Assembly (NCBI GenBank): GCA_019638805.1 | Contig: JAHBTA010000002.1 | Span: forward strand, 248,001 to 312,000 | From: Microbacteriaceae bacterium | GTDB lineage: Bacteria; Actinomycetota; Actinomycetes; Actinomycetales; Microbacteriaceae | Length of the DNA stretch: 64,000 nucleotides | Direction: 5' to 3' | Shown here: positions 43,039 to 51,600 of the stretch, piece after piece | How positions within the stretch are numbered: the first letter of the stretch is position 1 | How the letters are laid out: every line of letters begins with the position of its first letter | Program-made: the position numbers and the translations under genes | The notes under the pieces: model-generated | Told to the model about the DNA's origin: nothing | What the model saw: only the letters and a program-made list of their open reading frames with translations | Database searches by the model: none

Positions 43039-43974
43039 TCAGCTCACGACGAAGAACTGCTCGCCGACGTCGATGCGCGTGCCGCGCACCACGAAGTACC
43101 GCCTGCCGGGCTCGCAGCGACGGGCCTCCGCCTCGGGCTGACGCACGACCGAGCCGTTGGTCGAGTAGCGGTCGCTCACCCAGAACCGGCCACCCTCCTG
43201 CCCGAACTCGAGGTGCGTCTTCGAAACCGACTTGCCGACGTCGAAGATCGACACCAGCTGGTCGACGAACTCGCCGGGCTGCGCCGCCGGGTTGCGCCCG
43301 ATGAGGCCAGAGCCGGTCACGGTCACGCTCTCGCCCGTGCTGAACTGCAGCACGAAGCGATCGCCTCCCGCACCGCCGGTCACCAGCCGCGTCGCCTCCA
43401 CGTCCTCATCGTCCTCCAGTTCCGCCCCCCAGGGGAACGGGTCGGGAACGGTGCGCGGGCGCGCGACGGCGGGTGCCGCCTCTTCCTGCTCCTGCTGCTG
43501 CGTCTCCATCTTCTGATCCTTCCGGTGCTGAGATTCGGGTTCCGGGGAAGGGGACTGGGGGGCCACCGGGGCATCGGAGAGGGCCTCGGGGGTATCGGGG
43601 ATATCGGCGACCTCGGGAGCCTCGGGCGCCTCGACGGGAGCGGCGGCCGCCTCCGGGGAGAACGGCCAGGGGTCATCCGCATCGAGCGATGCGGTACCGG
43701 GCCCGGGCACGCTCGCGTGCAGCACGAAACCGCACTCGCCGCAGAACACATCCGCCTCGTCGACGATCGAGTCGCACTGGGGGCACACCGGGGCATCGGG
43801 CAGCGATCCCGCGGTCTCGGGAGGAGGCGCGAAGCGCGCGTACGACTCGGCCAGGCCGTTGTCCGCGGTCTCCGCGGCGGCGCCGACGAGCGACGGCGCG
43901 GGCACGGCGGCACCGCACTCGCCGCAGAACAGGGCTTCGGACGGCAGGTCCGTCCCACACGATCGACAGGTCAT
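43039..43974 (-). CDS. Double zinc-ribbon FHA protein
   Basis: A 311-residue protein. Two zinc ribbons (CRSCG/CGECG at about 3-20 and CPQCD/CGECG at about 64-82) are followed by a long acidic, Pro-rich linker and a C-terminal FHA domain (about 205-311) with the GLIGRNP, KSVSKTHLEF and DRYSTNGSVV core motifs that bind phosphothreonine. It is a likely adaptor recruited by phosphorylated targets of the kinase in this cluster. ATG at 43974 overlaps the transglutaminase-like stop (ATGA). Soluble, with no signal peptide. Confidence 0.82.
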   Translation of the reverse strand: MTCRSCGTDLPSEALFCGECGAAVPAPSLVGAAAETADNGLAESYARFAPPPETAGSLPDAPVCPQCDSIVDEADVFCGECGFVLHASVPGPGTASLDADDPWPFSPEAAAAPVEAPEAPEVADIPDTPEALSDAPVAPQSPSPEPESQHRKDQKMETQQQEQEEAAPAVARPRTVPDPFPWGAELEDDEDVEATRLVTGGAGGDRFVLQFSTGESVTVTGSGLIGRNPAAQPGEFVDQLVSIFDVGKSVSKTHLEFGQEGGRFWVSDRYSTNGSVVRQPEAEARRCEPGRRYFVVRGTRIDVGEQFFVVS

Positions 43975-46307
43975 TCTCGGGTCCCCTTGATCAGATTCCG
44001 AACACTATAGCCACCGAGCGAACGCAGCGAAACGAGTGCCTTCACGCGCCCGCGCCGGTTGGTGTTGCCGTCGAGGACGGCTCGCAGATCCCCCACCGCG
44101 TCCCACACGTGGTCCGCGTCGACGGGATCCGGGTCTTCTGGCGCGAACACGGCACGGTCGGCGACCGCGGCCAGCACGCGCGACGGGAGGGTGCCGACCA
44201 CGCCCGCGAGCTCCGAGCGCGTCGCGGCCTCGGGCGGCGAGTAGCCGTGGTCCACCACGGTGTCGGCGAACTCCTCCCAGCCGCCCCGGATCCGCTGCAG
44301 CGGGTCCGGCGCCGTGCGCCGCAGGCGTCGCCTGCGGAGCTTCGCCGCGACGATGAACAGGAAGGGCGCCATGAGCACTCCCGCCACCCCGAGCACGAGG
44401 CCCCCGATGCGGAGCACCGCGAGGATGGCCTGCAGAACCGGGTCGACGCCGTCCGGCTCGTCGCGCTCGGAGTCCGGCGCGGACTGCGCCTGATCGGCGT
44501 CCTGCCGGTCCGGCGGCGGGGGCACGATCGACTGCGGCCTGGCCACCTGCGCGGGGTCCTCGGGCTCCTCCTCCGGGATCGGGCGCTCCTCGGGCACCGG
44601 GTCCAGGGTGACCCAGCCGTACTCCGCGGTGTTGACCTCGATCCAGGCGCTCACGTCGTCGCCGTGCACGACGACCTGCCCCGAGCCGGACGGAGCGAAG
44701 CCGAAGACCACGCGCGCGGGGAACCCGAGCTGCCGCGCCATGAGGGCGGCGGCGACCGCGTACTGCTCGGCGTCCCCGATCATCCGGGGGGCGGTGAAGA
44801 GCTCGGTGATGCGATCGGCGGCGTGACCGGACCGGCTGGTCGGCTCGTCCTCCCCGAGGCCGTGGCTGATGTAGCCGTCGCGCTTGAGCCCCTCGAGGGC
44901 GGCCACCAGGCGATCGCCCGGATCGGCGATGCCCTGCACGTAGGCGTCGAGGGCCAGCGCGAGCTCGGCGGGGAGCTCGCCGAGCCGCGGGACGTCCGCG
45001 GCGCCCGGCGTCGCGTCGGCCAACTGGGCGAGCGTGGGCTGCTCCGGGATGACCGCCTCCAGGCGGTACTCGTCACCCTGACGCAGCCCGGCGATGTCGG
45101 CGGCCGTGCCGCTCACGTCGTTGTAGTAGAAGCCGTCGCGCAGCGTCGCGACGCGATCGCCCTCGAAGTCGACGGACTCGAAGAGCCCGACCGTGGGGAG
45201 CCACACTCCGGTGTAGGCGCCGATCTCGACGGTGATCTCGACGCGATCGCCCTCGACCGTGCTCTGGTCCACGCCCGCCGGGATGCGCACGAACGATCCC
45301 GAGGCGCTGTCGACCTGGTCGCTTCCCACGGCGTAGACGACGCCGTCGTAGCTGTCCAGCGTCGCGATGCGGATGCGCGCGTTCCGGGGAAGCCCCGAGA
45401 CCGTGAACATGGTCCGGTCCGCGCGATCGTCGTGCAGGTAGCGCCGGAACCCGGACAGCGGGCTCGCGAACGCGCGCGGGTCGAAGGGCTGCTCGATGCT
45501 CGTGCGCAGAACATCGCGCTCCCCCGCGGGCGGCAGGGCGACGGCGGCGCCGACGGATGCCGTGGCCGCGACCGCGAGCAGCGCACCCCCCGCGATCAGG
45601 GTCCGGACTCCCGTCCCCGCCACGACCGGGCCGCGGGTCTGTGGTTGCAGGCTGCGGATCGCCTCGCGACGGCGGCGCCACCTGCGCCAGCTCAGCCACA
45701 GCAGAACGACCGCGAGCATCCCGAGCGCCCCGGGAATCGGCCACGGCACGCTCTGCGGCCCGAAGGCGATCCCGGTCAGGAACAGGACGATGGGCCCGAT
45801 GACCGCCAGTTCGCCGTACCGCGCGCGCAGTGCGACGCTGAGCGACGCGATCGTCCCGCCCAGCACGAGCACGTAGGCGGGCACCAGGAGCGCCTGGTAG
45901 TCGCCCACCGGAAGGGAGATGGTCAACAATTGCTTCCAGCCGAGGGCGACCCCCGCGAGCAGTTCGCGGATGCCGTCCAGACTCGGCAGGACGCCCCAGA
46001 GGGCGCGCCCCGGCACCGCGAGCGCGACACCCGCCAGAACGAAGACCGCGAGGCCGACCAGGAGCACGACGTAGGAGCGCCAGCGCAGCACGGCGCCGAG
46101 GATCGCGATAGCCGACCCGAGCGCGGTCGCCGCGGCGACCATGACGATGAAGTGCCGGTCCTGGTAGATCGGCCACATGGCCAGCGCGGCGAGCGCGGTG
46201 GCCGCCCACAGCAGCAGGGTGTTGGCGATGACGAAGCCCGCGGTGAGCCGCGCGCCCGCGCGTGCACCCGCGCTCATGCCACCCCCAGCACCCGCACCCG
46301 CGCTCAT
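43971..46307 (-). CDS. Transglutaminase-like membrane protein with lost catalytic residues (TgpA/DUF3488 type)
   Basis: A 778-residue protein with about seven N-terminal membrane helices (23-45, 53-72, 79-98, 137-160, 166-184, 192-208, 236-256), an extracytoplasmic transglutaminase-like domain (about 440-575), and a C-terminal helix (about 614-645) with a cytoplasmic tail. In active members the core reads GxCxxxA, HAW and D; here it is GD-A513-EQYA and S553-AW, with D569 kept. So the cysteine and histidine are replaced and it should not be a transglutaminase. It forms the MoxR-DUF58-TgpA trio common in bacteria. ATG at 46307 overlaps the DUF58 stop; a second in-frame ATG lies 30 nt downstream in a tandem duplication. 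Confidence 0.82.
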   Translation of the reverse strand: MSAGAGAGGGMSAGARAGARLTAGFVIANTLLLWAATALAALAMWPIYQDRHFIVMVAAATALGSAIAILGAVLRWRSYVVLLVGLAVFVLAGVALAVPGRALWGVLPSLDGIRELLAGVALGWKQLLTISLPVGDYQALLVPAYVLVLGGTIASLSVALRARYGELAVIGPIVLFLTGIAFGPQSVPWPIPGALGMLAVVLLWLSWRRWRRRREAIRSLQPQTRGPVVAGTGVRTLIAGGALLAVAATASVGAAVALPPAGERDVLRTSIEQPFDPRAFASPLSGFRRYLHDDRADRTMFTVSGLPRNARIRIATLDSYDGVVYAVGSDQVDSASGSFVRIPAGVDQSTVEGDRVEITVEIGAYTGVWLPTVGLFESVDFEGDRVATLRDGFYYNDVSGTAADIAGLRQGDEYRLEAVIPEQPTLAQLADATPGAADVPRLGELPAELALALDAYVQGIADPGDRLVAALEGLKRDGYISHGLGEDEPTSRSGHAADRITELFTAPRMIGDAEQYAVAAALMARQLGFPARVVFGFAPSGSGQVVVHGDDVSAWIEVNTAEYGWVTLDPVPEERPIPEEEPEDPAQVARPQSIVPPPPDRQDADQAQSAPDSERDEPDGVDPVLQAILAVLRIGGLVLGVAGVLMAPFLFIVAAKLRRRRLRRTAPDPLQRIRGGWEEFADTVVDHGYSPPEAATRSELAGVVGTLPSRVLAAVADRAVFAPEDPDPVDADHVWDAVGDLRAVLDGNTNRRGRVKALVSLRSLGGYSVRNLIKGTRE

Positions 46308-46313
46308 GCCACC
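46264..46313. repeat. Duplicated stop-start junction (period 30 bp)
   Basis: The 20-bp sequence GCACCCGCGCTCATGCCACC occurs at 46264-46283 and 46294-46313. Each copy contains the ATGA-type junction (TCAT on this strand), giving two in-frame ATG codons for the transglutaminase-like gene. Confidence 0.75.
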
Positions 46314-47659
46314 GCCGCCGTCCTGGCCAGGGCCACGCGAAGGTCCTCGAGGTAGCCGATGGTGAGCACGCTGAGGCCGGGCACGCGGCGAAGGCCGGGG
46401 ACCGCATCCGGGTCGCACACGATCGCGACCACCTCGACCCCCAGCGGGAAGGAGTGGGATGCGGCGCGCAGCTCCGCGGCCGCCGCGCGCGAGCCGCACA
46501 CCAGGAACGCGACCGAGACGCCGTGCAGCTCGTCGCCCACCACGCGCGCGATGTCGCGGATCCCCAGGGCGGCGGGGGCGGCATCCACGACCGCGAGCTC
46601 GTCCAGCAGCCGACCGGGGACATGCGTCGCGAGCGAGCGGACCGCGAGGACCTTGCGCTTGGCGAACTCGGGCGTGACCGTGCTGACCACGACCGAGACC
46701 GTGCGGCCGTCCCGGATGGCGCGCACGCCCAGGCTGCCCGCCACGCTCACCGCGAGCTCGAACTCCTCCTCGCTCGCATAGTCGCCCGTGGCCAGGCTCA
46801 GGGCGACGACGAGATGGCTGCGCCGGGTCTGCTCGAACTCGCGCACCATGAACCGGCCGGTCTTCGCCGTCGACTTCCAGTGGATGTAGCGCCGCTCGTC
46901 GCCCGGCTGGTACTCGCGCAGGGCGTGGAAGGCGACGTCGCTCGAGGTCAGATCGCGCGTGGGGGTGCCCTCCAGGTCGCGGATGAGCCCGGTGCTCGAA
47001 CTGGGCACCCCGATCGTGCGCGGATGCACGACGAGTTCCGACGCGGGCGTCCAGGCGAGTTCGCGTCGCACGAGGCCCACCGGGTCGGCCCGCACCGTGC
47101 GCACCGGGCCGACCGACACGACCCCGCGCTTGAGCGTCGGGATGTCGAAGGCGTGCTCGTGCGAGACGCCGCCGCGAAGCCCCGGGACGGCGACCTCGAC
47201 CAGGCCGTGCCCGACCGGGATCTCGAGCGTGACGCCCAGGGTCCGGCGCCTGCGCGGATTGGCGACCTGGATGACGCCCGTCGCGGGCTCGCCGACGACG
47301 ACCCGCCGGTGCGGCAGGTCGAGCTCCATGACGTAGGGGGCGCGGCCGATGAGGTACAGGGCGGCCACCGCGAGCAGCACGACCCCCGCCCAGCCCACGA
47401 CGATGAGCTCGAGCCAGCCCAGCCGGTACCCGGCGATCAGGGCGACCGGGATGACGGCGAGCATGACCCAGCCCAAAGGCGTCACGACCGCGGCGACCCG
47501 CGCGAATCCGCGCGCGAGGACGCCGGCGACCACGCGACTCGCGCGCACGATCGCCACCACGACGTCGGCGAGGACGCCCGTGCGCGTCCCCACGAGCCGG
47601 GTGCGGGTGTTGGTCAGCCCCGCCAGCTCGTCGCGGGTCTGGGTCCTGGGATCGGTCAC
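46304..47659 (-). CDS. DUF58 membrane protein (vWA-like)
   Basis: A 451-residue DUF58 protein, partner of the second MoxR. Two membrane helices (about 62-80 and 83-105) separate a basic N-terminus from an immunoglobulin-like region (about 115-215). The DUF58 signature REYQPGDERRYIHWKSTAKTG-type motif (key parts REYQPGDERRYIHWKST and HLVVALSLA) lies near residues 247-285. GTG at 47659 overlaps the MoxR stop (GTGA), and its stop overlaps the next start. Larger than the DUF58 protein at 15 kb, which lacks the membrane part. Confidence 0.85.
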   Translation of the reverse strand: MTDPRTQTRDELAGLTNTRTRLVGTRTGVLADVVVAIVRASRVVAGVLARGFARVAAVVTPLGWVMLAVIPVALIAGYRLGWLELIVVGWAGVVLLAVAALYLIGRAPYVMELDLPHRRVVVGEPATGVIQVANPRRRRTLGVTLEIPVGHGLVEVAVPGLRGGVSHEHAFDIPTLKRGVVSVGPVRTVRADPVGLVRRELAWTPASELVVHPRTIGVPSSSTGLIRDLEGTPTRDLTSSDVAFHALREYQPGDERRYIHWKSTAKTGRFMVREFEQTRRSHLVVALSLATGDYASEEEFELAVSVAGSLGVRAIRDGRTVSVVVSTVTPEFAKRKVLAVRSLATHVPGRLLDELAVVDAAPAALGIRDIARVVGDELHGVSVAFLVCGSRAAAAELRAASHSFPLGVEVVAIVCDPDAVPGLRRVPGLSVLTIGYLEDLRVALARTAAVA

Positions 47660-48627
47660 ACGGCTTGCCGATCGCTCGGGGGCGCGGTCTCGAGCAGAAG
47701 CTGCGCGATGATGCTCGAGGGCGTCACGCCGTCGAACTCGGCCTCCGGGTCGAGCACCAGGCGGTGGGCGAGCACCGGCTCGGCCAGCGACTTGACGTCG
47801 TCCGGCACCACGTAGTGCCTGCCGCTGGCCGCAGCGAGCGTCTTGGCGCTGCGGACCAGGGCGAGCGCACCGCGAACGCTCACGCCCAGGCGCACCTCGG
47901 TCGCACTGCGCGTCGCGTCGACGAGCCGGGACACGTAGTCGTTGATGCTCGGGTCCACGTGCACGGTCCTGGCCAGGTGGGCCATCTCCAGAACCGCGTC
48001 GGCCGTCACGACCGGCGGGAGCGTGACGTCGTGCGCCTTGACGCCCGCGCCGTCCAGGATCCGCAGCGTCGAGGCGTGGTCGGGGTACCCGATGGACGCC
48101 TTGAGCAGGAAGCGGTCCAGCTGAGCCTCGGGCAGCCGGTAGGTGCCGGCCTGCTCGATCGGGTTCTGGGTCGCGATGACCATGAACGGCATGTCCACGT
48201 CGTGCTGCTCGCCGTCGACCGTGACGTGGCCCTCCTCCATGACCTCCAGGAGGGCGGCCTGGGTCTTGGGCGAGGCGCGGTTGATCTCGTCGGCCAGCAC
48301 GATGTTGGCGAAAACCGGACCGCTGTGGAAGCCGAAGGTCCCCTTGCGCTGGTCGTAGATGCTGACACCCGTGATGTCGCCGGGCAGCAGGTCGGGCGTG
48401 AACTGGATGCGGCTCACGGTTCCCGCGACGGTCTGGGCGATCGCGCGCGCCAGCGAGGTCTTCCCGGTGCCGGGGAAGTCCTCGAGCAGCAGGTGCCCCT
48501 CGCTCAGGAGCGCGACGAAGCCCAGGCGCACCACGAAGGTCTTGCCGAGCAGCACCTGCTCGACGCCGGCCACCATGCGGCCGAACGCCTCCTGGAAGGC
48601 GGTCGCCTGTTCGGGTGTCATCGTCAT
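47656..48627 (-). CDS. MoxR-family AAA+ ATPase (second copy)
   Basis: A 323-residue MoxR ATPase. Walker A is FPGTGKTS (about 51-58), Walker B is IVLADEINRASPKTQ, and sensor 1 is VIATQNPIEQAGTYRLPEAQLDRF. Expected to remodel or load the DUF58 and TgpA-like proteins encoded by the next two overlapping genes. It clearly differs from the MoxR at 16-17 kb in its Walker A (GTGKTS against GLAKST), so these are two separate MoxR systems, not a recent duplication. ATG at 48627 has AAAGGA about 9 nt upstream. Confidence 0.9.
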   Translation of the reverse strand: MTMTPEQATAFQEAFGRMVAGVEQVLLGKTFVVRLGFVALLSEGHLLLEDFPGTGKTSLARAIAQTVAGTVSRIQFTPDLLPGDITGVSIYDQRKGTFGFHSGPVFANIVLADEINRASPKTQAALLEVMEEGHVTVDGEQHDVDMPFMVIATQNPIEQAGTYRLPEAQLDRFLLKASIGYPDHASTLRILDGAGVKAHDVTLPPVVTADAVLEMAHLARTVHVDPSINDYVSRLVDATRSATEVRLGVSVRGALALVRSAKTLAAASGRHYVVPDDVKSLAEPVLAHRLVLDPEAEFDGVTPSSIIAQLLLETAPPSDRQAV

Positions 48628-48653
48628 CGGGTGGGGTCCTTTCACGGGCGGGT

Positions 48654-51600
48654 TCAGTAGTCGTTCCAGTCGTAGGAACGGGAGTAGGTGGTTCCGTTGG
48701 CAGCGATGGTGATCACCAGATCGGGGAAGGACAGGCCCAGCAGACCGCCGTGCACCTCGCACTGGCTGGGAGTGCCCGGGTCGTCGTCGGGTCCGCAGGT
48801 CGCGCTCACGCCCGCGTAGTCGGCGCCCACCGGGAGCGAGCCCCAGCTCCAGTACCCGGTGGAGTCGAGGAGCCCGTCGTTCTGGGTCACGACCGACTGC
48901 AGGCCCCCGGGCACGGCGTTGGAGACCGCGACCCCGCCCAGGGCGAAGGTCGCCGACCAGTTCGCGCTGCACAGCGTCGCCTCCGGGTAGGCCTTGCACG
49001 CCTTGACCTGGACGGAGAGCGCGTTGCCGTAGTGCGAGCCGTTGCCCGTGGTGAGCAGCGTCCCGGGCGCGACGATGCCGCTCGCCGACTGATCGGTCGA
49101 ACCGCCGATGAGCCGGTACTGGAAGGTGTCGGCGTCGGTCGAGCCCGATCCGATCGTGAAGCCGTCCAGGCGGAAGTCCCAGGTCGAGGGAGAGCTCTGC
49201 ACGGGTCCGGCGGTCGAGACCGCGGTGACGGGGCCCGGCGCGGCGCGCGGAGTCACCGGAACCGTGGTCGAGGCCACGCAGCCCTGACCGTTGTAGGCGA
49301 AGACGGTCATCTGGTACGTCGTGTTGGGCGTCAGCCCGCCGAAGCCCGTCGAGGTCACTCCCCCGGCCACGTGCTTGATGCCCGGGCCGGTCGGCGGGTT
49401 CACGTCCGGGTTGCCGACCTCGACCCCGGTCACCGTGCAGACCGGCGCCGACCCGGTGTAGATCGCGACCCAGTAGTCGGTGATGGTCGCGCCGTTGCCG
49501 GAGAACGCGCCGTCCCAGGCGATGCTCGCGGTCGTCCCGTCGGTGATCGAACCGGATGCGGTGGGCGCCGCGGTCGGGATGGGCGGCCCCGCGGGCACCC
49601 CGGCCCCGGTCGCCTCGTTCCAGGTCGCGAGGCTGTTGGGCGCCGAGTTGCGTGCGCTCACGCTGAAGCCGATCGAACTGCCGTTGGCGATCGACGGCGC
49701 CTGGATGTTGCGCGAGTACTTCGTGCCGACCGGATCGGACGGGTCGACGGAGATGCTCTGGGTCACCCCGCCGACCGTGACCACGTAGGTCTCGATCGGG
49801 CTGCCCGCACCCACGTCGGGCTTGGCCCAGGTGATGCGCAGGCCCTGATCCAGCGGGCGCCAGCCGAGCGAGGACGGAGGCGGCGGGATGATGTCGGACC
49901 AGATGCTCCCGGACAGTGCTGTGGAGGTCGACGGTCCGATGTCGTTGATCGCGACGACGCTCAGGCGCACCGCGTTGGACGGCCCGTTCCCGGGCGTGCG
50001 CAGCTCGCAGCCCACGGTCGTGGTGCACGAGGTCACGCCCAGCGGGCTGCCGTCGGCCGCCGAGGTCATGGTGACCTCGTACCCGGTGATGGGCGAGTTG
50101 TTGAACTGCCCGGGAACCCAGGCGAGCTTGAGCAGGCGGTCCCCGAACTCCGAGACGCGCACGTTGGTCACCGGGTCGGGCACGTCCTGGATCGAGATCG
50201 TGATGCTGCCCCACACGTAGCGCGCGGGAGTGTTGGTCGCATCCGCCACCTGGTACTGCAGGCTCACGTCCCCGGGAACCGCGGTGGAGGCGACCGAGAC
50301 GCTCAGCCGCGAGTTGTCCGCGCTGGGGGTGATCGTCACGCCGTCCGGAAGCGCGGACCCGCCGAGGCCCCGGATCGCGATGACCCGTAGCGGGGTCTCC
50401 GGGAACGGATTGGTGGCCTGATCGTTGAGGAGCACGTCGACGATCGTGGTCTGTCCGCGCTGCGTCACCGCGCGATCCGCCACGGGCGCGGCGAGCGGCC
50501 GGGTGGACGGGACCACCTGGAGCACGATGGTGCCCGCACGCCCTTCGTTGATGGCATCGCGCACGGTCAGCGAGACCGAGGTGGTCGACCCGGTCACCGC
50601 GGTCGCGTCGGCCATGAGGACGAGACGCTGACCGTTGAGCTGATAGCTGAACCCCTCCGGAAGCGGCTGCAGCACGGTGTAGACGAGCTCATCGAGGTCG
50701 TCGTCATAGGGGTAGTTGGTGAGCCGGACCAGGTCGAGCTCCTTTTCCTCCCCCGGCTCGAAGTTGACGGTGCCGCCGACGAAGACCGGTGGCTGGTTGT
50801 CGCGCGGGTCCACCTCGATCGGGAGGGTCAGGATGGCCCTCCGACCCTCGGGATCATCCGCGGACGAACCGTCCGTCACCTCGAACGTGATCGAGGCCGG
50901 GCCGAAGTACTGATCGGCGGAGGTGTACTCGAGCGTGAACTCGTCGACCACCAGATTTGCCCCGTTGGCGTGCGTCGCGCGCACGGTGCTCGTGTCGGCC
51001 AGGCGCACCTGCCGCCCGCCGAGCGCGACCACGTAGTCGTTGAGGTCGATGCGCAGGGTGTCCTCGCTGTTGACGCGCAGGGCGGGCGCGGTCGGGTCCA
51101 GCTGCGGGAGCGCGTCGTCGTAGCCGGGCACCCAGATGAAGGCGTACGAGCGCACCGAGTCGTCGTCCGGGTGGGACACCGAGAACGGGATGATCTGACT
51201 GCGGTCGCCGATGCTCACGCGGATGCGCTTGTCGGGGAGCAGCTGCGCGGACTGCGCGTAGCCCTGCACGAGCGCCACGCCCAGCTCGCCGGATTCGCCG
51301 TCGGGGAAGAAGACGTTGTCGAGCACATCGACGTCGACGCTGTCGCGGTCCAGGACGTCGCTCACCGCGAGCACGGTGTCCTGCGCCACCGGGTACCCCA
51401 GGGGCGCGTCGGGATCCACCTTGACGTGGATGAAGGCGGAGCTCGTCCCGCCCGACTCGTTCTGGATGGTGTAGATGACCGAGTAGTCGCCTGCCTCGGC
51501 GGGTGGCGTGATGGTCACGATGCGGTCGTCCTCGATGACCGCGGTGGTGTCCGCCGTGTTGGGCGTCGCTGCCGTCACCACGAGCGGGCTGCCGTCCGGG

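Noticed and set aside
40209..43974. A complete type VII secretion locus
   Set aside because: Only an EccC-like ATPase and FHA protein are present; no WXG100, EccB, EccD, EccE or mycosin gene could be found in the window.
43971..46307. Active transglutaminase or cysteine protease
   Set aside because: The cysteine and histidine of the catalytic triad are replaced by alanine and serine in an otherwise intact domain.
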